Shown here in pieces: positions 8,507 to 17,094 of a stretch of DNA of 64,000 bases. The notes under the pieces are model-generated. The model saw only the letters and a list, made by a program, of their open reading frames with translations. It ran no database searches and was not told the DNA's origin. Position 1 is the first letter of the stretch. The number at the start of each line of letters is the position of its first letter. The position numbers and the translations under genes are program-made. This stretch comes from JAGOEF01 sp964511665 (GTDB taxonomy: Bacteria; Bacteroidota; Bacteroidia; Bacteroidales; ML635J-15). The stretch is from the NCBI GenBank assembly GCA_964511665.1, contig CAZEHA010000002.1, forward strand, positions 84,300-148,299. The letters run 5' to 3'.

Positions 8507-10594
8507 CTAAAACTCGCCCGATTTATCAATCGGTTTCTTTTCTTTCAGTTTTTCATCTTCTTGAGGCACCACATGTTTTAGATGCAGGTTGTAATCTTTG
8601 CGCAGCACGCTGAACTCGGTGCGACGATTCAACTGATGTGCTGCCTCCTGCTGCTCTTTATTGGGCAATTTATCGATAAAGGCCGGTGTAAGCACGTCAC
8701 CTTCTTTTAAGAACGAAAAACGCTCTGCTGTTTTTGCATCTATTTCTTTTGGTGAAGTTTCTCCAAAACCCTTCCATGTCAATCGTTCAGCATCGATTCC
8801 TTTCAAAATCAGATAATCGACGCACGATTTTGCACGACGCTCAGAAAGATCCATGTTATAATCGTCACCACCGCGATAATCGGTGTGGGCACGCAGTTCG
8901 ATGGTAATATGCGGATTGTCTTTCAGCGTTTTTACGAGTCCGTCGAGTGCCACTGTCGATTCAGGCCTTAAATCAGCCTTGGCCAATTCGTATTCAATAT
9001 TCGGGAGTTCAATAATTAATGGGATTCTTGCTACATTCAAATCAATAAAAAACACCGTATCATATTCTATTCCTTTGGTGGTAAACGACACAGAATTGGC
9101 AAAGTAATTTTCGTCGACTTCTGCCATAAGAGTATAGTTTTTTTCAACTTCTATCTCGAACATGTAGGCTCCATTGGCATCCGATTTAAGTTCCTTAACA
9201 ATGCTTTGCTCGTCGAGCAACCGCACTGTTGCATCTTTAAGACGAACAATCTTGGTTAAATCGGTGGTGTCTTTTACAAAACCCTGTACTTTCACAACCA
9301 GAGGCGGCAGCGAAAAAGAATAAATATCGTCGCCTCCTTTACCACCGGGGCGGTTTGATGAGAAATATCCTTCTTCGTTGTTTCCTCTGAAAATGATACT
9401 GAAATCGTCGTAGGAAGAATTAATGGGATATTTCATGTTTTCGGCCATTTTAAACATACCGTTTCCATCGGCATCAGCATAAAAGATATCGAGCCCTCCC
9501 ATGCCTCCTCTACCGTCGGACGAGAAATACAATCGGCCATCGTCGCGTAGAAACGGGAATACTTCGTCGCCACTTGAATTCACATTAGGCCCCAGATTAA
9601 TAGGACCGGTAACACTGGCATTTTTTACATCGAAGCTTGCCTTGTATAAATCCATACCGCCATATCCTCCGGCTTTGTTACTGGCAAAAACAATAACATT
9701 GCCCTGTTTGTTAATTGCCGGATAACCCACTTCCCAACCTTCGAAACCTTGTATTTTGATTTCGACAGGAGTACCCCAGGTATTTCCTCTCTTGCTTGAA
9801 AGAAATAAGCGACAGGGAACATCAATTTTTTTGCCGGCCTCGCAACGGGTAAAGATTAACTCGGTACCCTTGGAACTTACCACAGCGGCACCTTCGTCGA
9901 ATTCGGAGTTAATTTCACCGGGAACAGGAACGGGTTCGCTCCATGAACCTTTTCTATCTTGAACAACTTCGAATAAATCGGTAAATTTTTGCCCCGACTT
10001 ATAATTACTCCTGTTGCCAAGCGTTCCGTCGCGAGAGGTGGTAAAATAGACGCTTCTGAAATCTTTATTTGCCCATGTTGGCGAAAAATCGAGTTTGGCC
10101 GAATTAAAAGATGCTACGTTAAATACCTTATATCGTGTTGGTCGATTAATCCACAAGGGCGCATTCATACACGATTCTTTCCCGTTAATAGCCCGGTAAT
10201 CGTTGGGTTCGCTCTTCAGATACAAGGTATAAATTTCGATAGCCTTTTCGTATTTACCACTCATACGGAGTGCATCGGCATACCTCAGTAAGACATCAGC
10301 TTTGTTTAACTCCGGGGTCTCAATTTTACCAATGGTAATTTTTGCAAAGGCTGTGGTAAAACAAGCTTCGGCCTGGCTGAATTTACCAATCTCGTGATAA
10401 CACATACCGAGTTTAAATGTAATGATTGTTTTTTCTTCATCGTTCTTTATCGAAGGCAGTGCTTTCTCGTAATACTCGGCTGCTATCTCGAACATATAGC
10501 TATCGTAGGCCTCGTTACCCTTATCAATTAAAGCTTGCTGTGCAAACAGAGTAGAGTTTGCAACAATCATCAGCAGTAGTATTAGTTTTTTCAT
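8507..10594 (-). CDS. TPR / PD40 beta-propeller / OmpA-family envelope protein (PorE-like)
   Basis: A 695-residue exported protein. The order is signal peptide (1-19, ending LFAQQ), TPR repeats (about 20-150), PD40/WD40-like propeller blades (about 160-425, repeated YFSSDGRGGMGGLDIFYA-type motifs), a carboxypeptidase-regulatory-like domain (about 430-510) and a C-terminal OmpA peptidoglycan-binding domain (about 535-650, with ELRAHTDYRGGDDYNMDLSE). This is the domain order of PorE, a T9SS-associated envelope protein of Porphyromonas. Bacteroidetes carry several such paralogues and no lipobox is visible here, so the T9SS role is only possible. It follows a shorter paralogue and has its own promoter. 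Confidence 0.88.
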   Translation of the reverse strand: MKKLILLLMIVANSTLFAQQALIDKGNEAYDSYMFEIAAEYYEKALPSIKNDEEKTIITFKLGMCYHEIGKFSQAEACFTTAFAKITIGKIETPELNKADVLLRYADALRMSGKYEKAIEIYTLYLKSEPNDYRAINGKESCMNAPLWINRPTRYKVFNVASFNSAKLDFSPTWANKDFRSVYFTTSRDGTLGNRSNYKSGQKFTDLFEVVQDRKGSWSEPVPVPGEINSEFDEGAAVVSSKGTELIFTRCEAGKKIDVPCRLFLSSKRGNTWGTPVEIKIQGFEGWEVGYPAINKQGNVIVFASNKAGGYGGMDLYKASFDVKNASVTGPINLGPNVNSSGDEVFPFLRDDGRLYFSSDGRGGMGGLDIFYADADGNGMFKMAENMKYPINSSYDDFSIIFRGNNEEGYFSSNRPGGKGGDDIYSFSLPPLVVKVQGFVKDTTDLTKIVRLKDATVRLLDEQSIVKELKSDANGAYMFEIEVEKNYTLMAEVDENYFANSVSFTTKGIEYDTVFFIDLNVARIPLIIELPNIEYELAKADLRPESTVALDGLVKTLKDNPHITIELRAHTDYRGGDDYNMDLSERRAKSCVDYLILKGIDAERLTWKGFGETSPKEIDAKTAERFSFLKEGDVLTPAFIDKLPNKEQQEAAHQLNRRTEFSVLRKDYNLHLKHVVPQEDEKLKEKKPIDKSGEF

Positions 10595-10607
10595 AAATAA
10601 AATTTTT

Positions 10608-10638
10608 CAAAGATACATTTTGATAATTATTTAACAAG
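10608..10638 (-). promoter_or_regulatory. Promoter of the OmpA-family gene
   Basis: On the minus strand CTTG (10635-10638) is followed after 19 bases by TATCTTTG (10608-10615), a near-perfect Bacteroidetes promoter. Its upstream element lies inside the last codons of the preceding gene, so the OmpA-family gene can be transcribed independently of its paralogue. Confidence 0.75.
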
Positions 10639-12168
10639 GAAAAAATCTTTTATAAAATGCTTACTTTCTTGTAAATTAATAGTTTCTATTTTGGCTTGAT
10701 CTAATTTGTAATCGACATGATACAAATAAATTGTGTAATCGCTTGTGTTGTCGAGCACAAACCGATACCTTCCGTTCTCGGTTGTTTCAAGCGAACTGAT
10801 GAGTTCGTTATCGGTATTTAGCAAACTTAATTTGGCCCCCTTCACCGGGGAATTGGTTTGTTTGTCCCAAACAATTCCCGACACATCGAATTCCAGTTTT
10901 GGTAACACAAAATAATATATATCTGCCTTTCCCATGCCTCCTTTGCGTTCTGATGTAAAATAACCTTCCTCGTTATCGTCCATAAATACTATGCCAAAAT
11001 CGTCATGCGGTGAGTTTAACGGAGACCCCATGTTTTCGATGGTGTAACTTGCCGGCCCTTTTTGTGTTGCCCTGAAAATATCGTATCCACCCATACCTGT
11101 GTGACCATTCGAAGCAAAATACAGTGTTTTATCGTTGCGAATATACGGATAGCTTTCGTCTCCACGTGTATTGATGTCGGGACCCAGATTTTGGGGGGCT
11201 CCAAATAAGTCGGACTTACGAGTGCGTGTAAGTTTGTAAATATCTTTACCTCCGTATCCCCCTAAAAGGCTATCGGCAACAAAGTACAATGTTAGCTCGT
11301 CGTGAGAAATACAGGGGTGCCCTATTGAGATATGTGCAGGTATTCCTGTAATTTCGAGTTGCTCAACCTGATACCAAACGTTTGTCGATTTTTTGGCCAT
11401 ATAAATACGACAGGCCTTATCTTTATTGCGGTTGTAAGTACACCTTGTAAAATACAGATTTTTAGATTGGCGATTGAGGGAGGCCGTTCCCTCGTCGTAT
11501 CGTGAATTCACCGAACCGGGTATTTGCTGTGGAAACGACCAGAAACCATCTTTCGATTCGCTGGTGTAAAAAATATTTGAGTAGGGTTCTCCCGACTCCT
11601 TGTTTGTTTTAGTTTTATTCTCATAAAACCGTGAACTGGTGAAATACACCGTGGAAAAATCTTTACCATCGAAAAAAGGTGAATAATCCATTTCGGCAGT
11701 ATTGAACGAAGGCATTATGCGCACAATATAGGGAGTTGGATTTTTCATCATATGTTTACAATATTCAAGACTTTTTAACTTAAGTGTTCCAATGCTATCG
11801 TTTGGTTGTATGCTTAAATATTTTTTTATGTTTTTTTCGGCTTCATCAAAATGCTCCATCATTTGCAACGATTCGCCTAAATACAGATATGCCTCGGGAA
11901 TATCAGCCCCCATAGAAATAACCTGCCTGAAGTAACCCATTGCAATTGCCGGATTCGATAATCGCAAATACGACATACCTGTGTAGTAAGCTGCTTCGGC
12001 ACGAATGTTTTGAGCCGTTTTTTCGTTATCGGCCAAAGGTTCCATTACCTTTATGCATGCATAGAATTGTTCTCTTTCGTAGGCTTGAATGCCACGCTTA
12101 AACCCAATTTGGCCAACAACCACATTGAGTGAAAAGACGCATATAAGCAAAAGGAAAAAATTCTTCAT
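10627..12168 (-). CDS. TPR / PD40 beta-propeller protein without OmpA domain
   Basis: A 513-residue exported protein. It has a signal peptide (MKNFFLLLICVFSLNVVVGQ), TPR-like helices (about 20-130), PD40 blades (about 150-420, with GHPCISHDELTLYFVADSL and YFASNGHTGMGGYDIF) and a carboxypeptidase-regulatory-like domain (about 430-490). It then stops where its downstream neighbour has an OmpA domain. The ATG at 12168 gives a clean signal peptide; an in-frame ATG at 12192 would add eight residues. It looks like a duplication of the neighbouring gene that lost, or never had, the peptidoglycan anchor. Its role is unknown. Confidence 0.82.
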   Translation of the reverse strand: MKNFFLLLICVFSLNVVVGQIGFKRGIQAYEREQFYACIKVMEPLADNEKTAQNIRAEAAYYTGMSYLRLSNPAIAMGYFRQVISMGADIPEAYLYLGESLQMMEHFDEAEKNIKKYLSIQPNDSIGTLKLKSLEYCKHMMKNPTPYIVRIMPSFNTAEMDYSPFFDGKDFSTVYFTSSRFYENKTKTNKESGEPYSNIFYTSESKDGFWSFPQQIPGSVNSRYDEGTASLNRQSKNLYFTRCTYNRNKDKACRIYMAKKSTNVWYQVEQLEITGIPAHISIGHPCISHDELTLYFVADSLLGGYGGKDIYKLTRTRKSDLFGAPQNLGPDINTRGDESYPYIRNDKTLYFASNGHTGMGGYDIFRATQKGPASYTIENMGSPLNSPHDDFGIVFMDDNEEGYFTSERKGGMGKADIYYFVLPKLEFDVSGIVWDKQTNSPVKGAKLSLLNTDNELISSLETTENGRYRFVLDNTSDYTIYLYHVDYKLDQAKIETINLQESKHFIKDFFLVK

Positions 12169-12284
12169 GAATAGGCTTCTTGCATTTTGCATACAAATAA
12201 ATAAAATTTTGTTGTCTATGCAAAATTTTAGGCCATTTTAGATTGCTCATTACAGTCATTCCATCTTTTGAGGGACACAAATAC

Positions 12285-12324
12285 ATTAAAAAAGCCTTTC
12301 AATTTAATATTCTTGAAAGGCTTT
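12285..12324 (-). terminator. Terminator after the ECF sigma gene
   Basis: Perfect 12-base arms AAAGCCTTTCAA (12291-12302) and TTGAAAGGCTTT (12313-12324), with a T-run on the minus strand after the stem. It lies 25 bases past the sigma-factor stop. Confidence 0.85.
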
Positions 12325-12348
12325 GAAATAGAAATGAATCATTATCGG

Positions 12349-12849
12349 TTAACGATAATCAACCAGTTGTTCCATCAGTTTTTTACGTGCGAAATATATG
12401 CGGCTTTTCACTGTTCCTATCGGAAGATTCATGCGCTCGGCAATTTCATGGTACTTAAATCCATTGATAAAGCTCGAGAATGGAACTCTATACTCATCTT
12501 CGAGACCATGCAGTGCTTTGTGAATTTCCGATTCACCAAGTTCCGAGTCGGGCGAGATATCATCGAGCTGATGATTTCGTAAAATGTATTCATCGTCGCT
12601 GGTGTCGCGAATGGTCTTTTTGTTCGATAACTTATTGTAACTGTTTATATAGGTGTTTTTCATAATTGTAAACAACCATGCTTTAAAGTTGTTATCGTCT
12701 TTGTACTTGTCGGTATTCGACAATACTTTAAGATAAGTTTCCTGCACCAAATCAAGAGCATCGTCTTCGTTGGCTGTGAGAGTAAGTGCATAATATTTCA
12801 AGCTGTTTTCAGCTTCTATCAATCGTTGGTTAAAGTCTATTGTTTGCAT
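12349..12849 (-). CDS. ECF-family RNA polymerase sigma factor
   Basis: A 166-residue sigma-70 family protein of the extracytoplasmic-function type. Region 2 (about 10-80) includes DALDLVQETYLKVL and NNFKAWLFTIMKNTYINSY. Region 4 (about 110-165) contains the helix-turn-helix EIAERMNLPIGTVKSRIYFA. Regions 1 and 3 are absent. No anti-sigma gene is adjacent, so the signal it answers is not shown by context. A strong housekeeping-type promoter precedes it, and a terminator follows, indicating a single-gene unit. Confidence 0.93.
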   Translation of the reverse strand: MQTIDFNQRLIEAENSLKYYALTLTANEDDALDLVQETYLKVLSNTDKYKDDNNFKAWLFTIMKNTYINSYNKLSNKKTIRDTSDDEYILRNHQLDDISPDSELGESEIHKALHGLEDEYRVPFSSFINGFKYHEIAERMNLPIGTVKSRIYFARKKLMEQLVDYR

Positions 12850-12880
12850 AGTGGTAATTTGTTAATTTATTATTTCGGTA

Positions 12881-12911
12881 CAAATTTACCTAATTAATTT
12901 GATAATGCAAA
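12881..12911 (-). promoter_or_regulatory. Promoter of the ECF sigma gene
   Basis: On the minus strand TTTG (12908-12911), 19 bases, then TAAATTTG (12881-12888): an exact match to the Bacteroidetes consensus, 32 bases before the start codon. Confidence 0.85.
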
Positions 12912-13055
12912 TTATTTCGCAATATTTTATGTTAAATAATTGTTAAGGTTTGAAAAAACATTTTCCCAATTGCTACACAATGCATTCGACAAATAACACA
13001 ACATGTTGATAGCGCATTTTAAATATTCTTGCAGATATAAAAACGTGAAAAATTA

Positions 13056-13087
13056 TTTGGGTATCATTACAAAAAATTGTATTTTTG
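13056..13087 (+). promoter_or_regulatory. Promoter of the four-helix-bundle gene
   Basis: TTTG at 13056-13059, 20 bases, then TATTTTTG at 13080-13087, 22 bases before the ATG at 13110. Because this promoter covers the in-frame TTG at 13077, the ATG at 13110 is the better start. Confidence 0.7.
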
Positions 13088-13109
13088 TTTTAATCAACCT
13101 CTTTACAAC

Positions 13110-13451
13110 ATGAAACCGGAAATCACCACAGTTTTTTTGAAAAACTCGATGCAATTTACCATAGGTGTAATTGACTTTAGTGAGCCACTGCAACAAATGA
13201 AAAAGGAAGCCATAGCATCGAAGCTGCTCGATTCGGCAATAGGTGTAAGCAGTATGCTTCAATCGTGCAAGTTGGCCGAAAAAGACTCCGACAGCAAAGC
13301 GTATTTGCAGAAAGCTGCAAAACACATCAGCAACACAGTATATTGGCTCGACCAATGTCAAAAGTCGGAAAATTATCCACACAATGCCGAATTACTAAAT
13401 CATGGGAAACAGATTCAATCGGAGATTAATTTATTGCTACAGATAAAATAA
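13110..13451 (+). CDS. Four-helix-bundle (S23 / intervening-sequence) protein
   Basis: A 113-residue helical protein of the four-helix-bundle family first seen encoded in 23S rRNA intervening sequences. Characteristic patterns are NSMQFTIGVIDFSEPL, then SKLLDSAIGVSSMLQSC, then a long helix ending NTVYWLDQCQKSE. Many Bacteroidetes carry it as a free-standing gene. The biochemical role of the family is not established. It stands alone, with its own promoter, on the opposite strand to the sigma gene. No rRNA is near it in this window. Confidence 0.8.
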   Translation: MKPEITTVFLKNSMQFTIGVIDFSEPLQQMKKEAIASKLLDSAIGVSSMLQSCKLAEKDSDSKAYLQKAAKHISNTVYWLDQCQKSENYPHNAELLNHGKQIQSEINLLLQIK

Positions 13452-13473
13452 ACTCTATCATACTAATTTAATG

Positions 13474-13481
13474 TAATTTTG
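13474..13481 (+). promoter_or_regulatory. -7 element of the coiled-coil lipoprotein gene
   Basis: TAATTTTG matches TAnnTTTG, 44 bases before the ATG at 13526. No clear TTTG lies at the right distance upstream. Confidence 0.45.
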
Positions 13482-13525
13482 CGTTAACAGTTTTAGTTTT
13501 TGCAAGATGATTTAGCGCATTGTAT

Positions 13526-14410
13526 ATGAAGTATTTTATCGGATTCGGCTTATTAATTATAATATGTGGTTCTTGCAATATGTCGCCACAGGCAAAAAGA
13601 GAAAAAGAACTGGAAGCCACTGTAGAGAGCCTGAAAAAAAGCAACGAAGAACTTCGAAAAACCGAATCGGAGAGAGAAGCAGCCATTGAAACATTCATTA
13701 AAACGCTGAGCGAGATTAGCACTAACCTCGAAATTATAAAGCAAAAAGAAAATATTATTTCGATGGCAACAATTGATGTTGAAATGAACCCTGTTGAAAT
13801 CGAAAGAATTAGCAGCGACATTCTATTAATAAACGATTTGCTTGATTTGAACCGAAGAACTCTTTCGGACTTAAACAAGGAGTTAATGAATAGTGTGATT
13901 TATTCGGAAGAATTACAGAAGGTAATCGACAATTTTTCGATAATTGTAAACCAACAGGAGCTCGAAATCGCGCATTTGCACGACCAGTTAAAAAAGATGA
14001 ACAATACCTTTGTGATTCTGCAAACAGTTATCGACTCGCTGAATGATGCCAGCTACAAACAGTTAGAAAAAATTAAAGAGCAAGAGAAACTTATAAATAC
14101 AGGCTATTTTATAACCGGCAATGCAGGTCAACTTTCGGTACTCGACATTGTTTCGCCGGCAGGGGGCATTTTAGGCATCGGGACAGTTTATTTACTCAAT
14201 GAGGATTTCGATAAAAGTGAATTTACCGAAATAGATATATACGAAACAAAGAAAATTCCTCTCAACTGCCAACATGCAAAACTACTATCGGTGCATCCTT
14301 CGTACTCCTATAAATTCGATGGCCCGTCAAACTATATCAACAATCTTATAATTACAAGGCCTCGTGAATTTTGGAGTAATACAAAATACTTGATAATTCT
14401 TAAAAAATAG
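13526..14410 (+). CDS. Coiled-coil lipoprotein of unknown function
   Basis: A 294-residue protein starting MKYFIGFGLLIIICGSCN, a lipoprotein signal with Cys near residue 17. Residues about 22-180 are rich in Glu, Lys and Leu heptads and predict long coiled coils. Residues 190-294 form a compact region (GQLSVLDIVSPAGGILGIGT). I do not recognise the family. The ATG at 13526 is chosen over an in-frame TTG at 13520 because it begins the signal peptide. It is followed 46 bases later by a glutathione peroxidase, with no obvious functional tie. Confidence 0.75.
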   Translation: MKYFIGFGLLIIICGSCNMSPQAKREKELEATVESLKKSNEELRKTESEREAAIETFIKTLSEISTNLEIIKQKENIISMATIDVEMNPVEIERISSDILLINDLLDLNRRTLSDLNKELMNSVIYSEELQKVIDNFSIIVNQQELEIAHLHDQLKKMNNTFVILQTVIDSLNDASYKQLEKIKEQEKLINTGYFITGNAGQLSVLDIVSPAGGILGIGTVYLLNEDFDKSEFTEIDIYETKKIPLNCQHAKLLSVHPSYSYKFDGPSNYINNLIITRPREFWSNTKYLIILKK

Positions 14411-14456
14411 TTTTTCATTCGACAAAATCGGGCAAATTAATACAGAGAAGAATTTT

Positions 14457-14939
14457 ATGTCGTTTTACAATTTAAAGTTTAAAAGCTCTCGTGGCGAAAT
14501 AATCAGTATGGAACAATACCGGGGTAAAGTTCTATTAATTGTAAATACGGCTACTCAATGTGGGCTTGTAGCGCAATTTGAAGAGCTCGAAAACCTACAT
14601 CAAAAGTACAAAAATGAAAAATTCGCTATAATCGGATTCCCCTGTAACCAATTTGCAAACCAAGAGCCGGAATCAAATGAAACAATGGCAGCAACCTGTA
14701 AAATAAACTTTGGTGTCACGTTTCTGTTATCAGAAAAAATACTAGTGAATGGAGAAAACACCCATCCTGTGTTTTTATATTTAAAAGAACATTCACAAAC
14801 CGGTTTATTTGGGCGAAAAATACGTTGGAATTTTACGAAATTTTTAGTTTCAACCGATGCGAAAACCATAAAACGATATTCTCCTACAAAAAAACCGATG
14901 CGTATAGAAAAAGATATAATTGCATTCTTAAAACAATGA
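14457..14939 (+). CDS. Glutathione peroxidase family thiol peroxidase (cytoplasmic)
   Basis: A 160-residue peroxidase that reduces hydroperoxides, probably with thioredoxin as donor as in most bacterial family members. The peroxidatic Cys is at 35 (NTATQCG). The Gln of the active site is in GFPCNQF (Gln 65), and the Trp-Asn pair is in RWNFTKFLV. Cys 81 in TCKINFGV is at the usual resolving position. There is no signal peptide, unlike the second copy at 27921-28454. The ATG at 14457 is the only start giving a normal N-terminus. Confidence 0.92.
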   Translation: MSFYNLKFKSSRGEIISMEQYRGKVLLIVNTATQCGLVAQFEELENLHQKYKNEKFAIIGFPCNQFANQEPESNETMAATCKINFGVTFLLSEKILVNGENTHPVFLYLKEHSQTGLFGRKIRWNFTKFLVSTDAKTIKRYSPTKKPMRIEKDIIAFLKQ

Positions 14940-15183
14940 TCAACTATCTTCATCCACTGGCATCAGCCGCCATTTCTATTGCCTGATAAGCCACACAGGA
15001 TATATTATTTCAACGGTAATGGTAACTAAGGCAGCGACACATTTAATTGATTATTAATATGTTTTCACTATTACAGTTCGTGTTCTACAGCAATAAAAAA
15101 TAATGCTGCATAAAACAAAAAAACCAAAACCGCTTCATTATATTAGCAGCCTATGAATATTACAAATTAAAATAAGAATACCC

Positions 15184-16959
15184 ATGTCAGGAAAAACCTT
15201 TGTAGAAAAAGTTCTCGGAGCAAATTCAGGAGCTATTGTCTTTCGCAAGCCTAATTTGGTGCTTACCCACGACAACACCGAAAGTATTAAAAACACATTC
15301 AACAAGATGGGTGGCAGCACGGTGCACGACCCCGATCAGATACTGGTTGTGCTCGATCACAACGCCCCTCCTACCAGTTCAAAACTGGCCACATCGTATC
15401 AAAACATCAGAAACTTTGTTAAAGAACAGGGTCTTAAAAAGTTTCACGATGTTGGCGACGGAATATGTCATCAGTTGGTGGCCAACTACGCAGAACCCGG
15501 CATGATAATAGTGGGCAGCGACAGCCATACCTGCACTGCAGGAGCATTCAACACACTGGCTGCCGGAATCGATCGCACCGAAGCTGCCGGTTTATATAAG
15601 AAGGGCGAAACCTGGTTTCTGGTACCAGAGTCAATGAAGATAATACTTAATGGAAGACTACCAAAAGGTGTTTATGCCAAAGACCTGTCGCTTTGGATTA
15701 TTGGCATGATCGGCTCAGATGGAGCAAATTACATGAGTATTGAATATCATGGCGAAGGCGTAAAAACTCTAAGCATATCCGAAAGGATGACCCTTGCCAA
15801 CCTGGCATCGGAAATGGGTGCTAAAAATGCTGTGTTTCCTGCAGATAGAATCCTCGAAGAACACCTGGGTAAAACGTTGCAGGGTGTTTGGGCCGACGAA
15901 GATGCTCATTATTTTAAAACAATAGAAATTCACCTCAACGAGATCTTTCCTTTGGTTGCTGCTCCTCACAATGTTGATAATGTAAAAGCTGTTTCCGAAG
16001 TTGCAGGGCTCGAACTAAACCAGGGTCTTATTGGCACTTGTACCAATGGAAGGCTCGACGACATAAGAATTGCCGCAGAAATACTCGACGGTAAAAAAGT
16101 GGCCAATGGATTTCAATTGTTGGTTATTCCTGCTTCAAAAGCCATCTATCTGGAAGCGATGAAACTGGGATATGTCGAAAAACTTATGCTTGCAGGAGCC
16201 AATGTATTGTCGTCTTCGTGTGGTCCTTGTCTGGGTACGGGCCAGGGTATTCCGGGAGACGGATACCGCGTTATAAGTACTGCAAACCGCAACTTTTTAG
16301 GAAGAATGGGTAACGAAAAATCAGAGATTTTTCTGGCCTCACCGGCAACGGTTGCTTATTCGGCAATTTATGGTAAAATAACCGACCCACGCGAAAAAAC
16401 CGAAAGCAATACTTACCCCTATTTGTCGCCTCAATCTGCCACCGTATCAATTGCGGCCGACGACAATCGCCGCATAGGCAATGTTTGGAATTACAAAGAC
16501 ACCGACAATTTGAACACCGACCAAATGTTTGCAGGCAATCTTACATACAATGTTCTCAGTTCCGATGCATCGGCTATTATGCCACACCTTTTTACCGGTT
16601 TCGATATCAACTTTGCAAAAAATGTCAGCCCTGGCGACATCATCATATGCGGCGACAATTTTGGATGCGGTTCATCGAGAGAGCATCCTTCGGTAGGCCT
16701 GGCACATGCCGGAATTAAAGCAGTAATAGTAAAATCGGTAAATCGCATCTTCTATCGCAGTTCTATCAATCAGGGGCTGGCCCTAATTGTATTACCCGAA
16801 GTGGTTGAAGCATATCAGCCCGGCGATACAGTAGAAGTATTGTTCGAAAAAGGATTGGTGCTTATCAACAACAAAGAATACAGCTTCGAACCCCTGCCCG
16901 AAAAACTGATGGCCATAATTGAGAAAAAAGGATTGGTAAACTGGATAAAAAATCAGTAA
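15184..16959 (+). CDS. Fused LeuC-LeuD-type aconitase-superfamily hydro-lyase
   Basis: A 591-residue protein in which a LeuC-like large subunit (about 1-405) is joined to a LeuD-like swivel subunit (about 430-590). GSDSHTCTAG is at 111-120. The Fe-S ligand cysteines are 286 in GTCTNGR and 346 and 349 in SSCGPCLG; GCGSSREH at 494-501 is the small-subunit substrate loop. Such proteins hydrate or dehydrate citrate, isopropylmalate, homocitrate or dimethylmalate. No leucine or lysine genes are nearby, so the substrate is undecided; aconitase is the simplest guess. The fusion is shorter than canonical AcnA (about 750-900 residues) and resembles the Aquifex-type layout. Confidence 0.82.
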   Translation: MSGKTFVEKVLGANSGAIVFRKPNLVLTHDNTESIKNTFNKMGGSTVHDPDQILVVLDHNAPPTSSKLATSYQNIRNFVKEQGLKKFHDVGDGICHQLVANYAEPGMIIVGSDSHTCTAGAFNTLAAGIDRTEAAGLYKKGETWFLVPESMKIILNGRLPKGVYAKDLSLWIIGMIGSDGANYMSIEYHGEGVKTLSISERMTLANLASEMGAKNAVFPADRILEEHLGKTLQGVWADEDAHYFKTIEIHLNEIFPLVAAPHNVDNVKAVSEVAGLELNQGLIGTCTNGRLDDIRIAAEILDGKKVANGFQLLVIPASKAIYLEAMKLGYVEKLMLAGANVLSSSCGPCLGTGQGIPGDGYRVISTANRNFLGRMGNEKSEIFLASPATVAYSAIYGKITDPREKTESNTYPYLSPQSATVSIAADDNRRIGNVWNYKDTDNLNTDQMFAGNLTYNVLSSDASAIMPHLFTGFDINFAKNVSPGDIIICGDNFGCGSSREHPSVGLAHAGIKAVIVKSVNRIFYRSSINQGLALIVLPEVVEAYQPGDTVEVLFEKGLVLINNKEYSFEPLPEKLMAIIEKKGLVNWIKNQ

Positions 16960-17045
16960 ACAACGGCTTGCTAATGCAATAACAATAGATTATGGCATTG
17001 TGAGGGTTTTCGGGTGATATATATATTATATTGCCCGAATTGAAA

Positions 17046-17076
17046 TTTGGGCGTTTTTATAAATTTTATTTCTTTG
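17046..17076 (+). promoter_or_regulatory. ftcD: Promoter of ftcD
   Basis: TTTG at 17046-17049, 19 bases, then TTTCTTTG at 17069-17076 (one mismatch to TAnnTTTG), 18 bases before the ftcD ATG. Confidence 0.65.
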
Positions 17077-17094
17077 TAAAAAAAACACTGTATT

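Noticed and set aside
13468..13878. 136-residue open frame on the minus strand
   Set aside because: It lies antisense to the clearly coding coiled-coil lipoprotein gene and has Ser/Leu-rich composition typical of a shadow frame.
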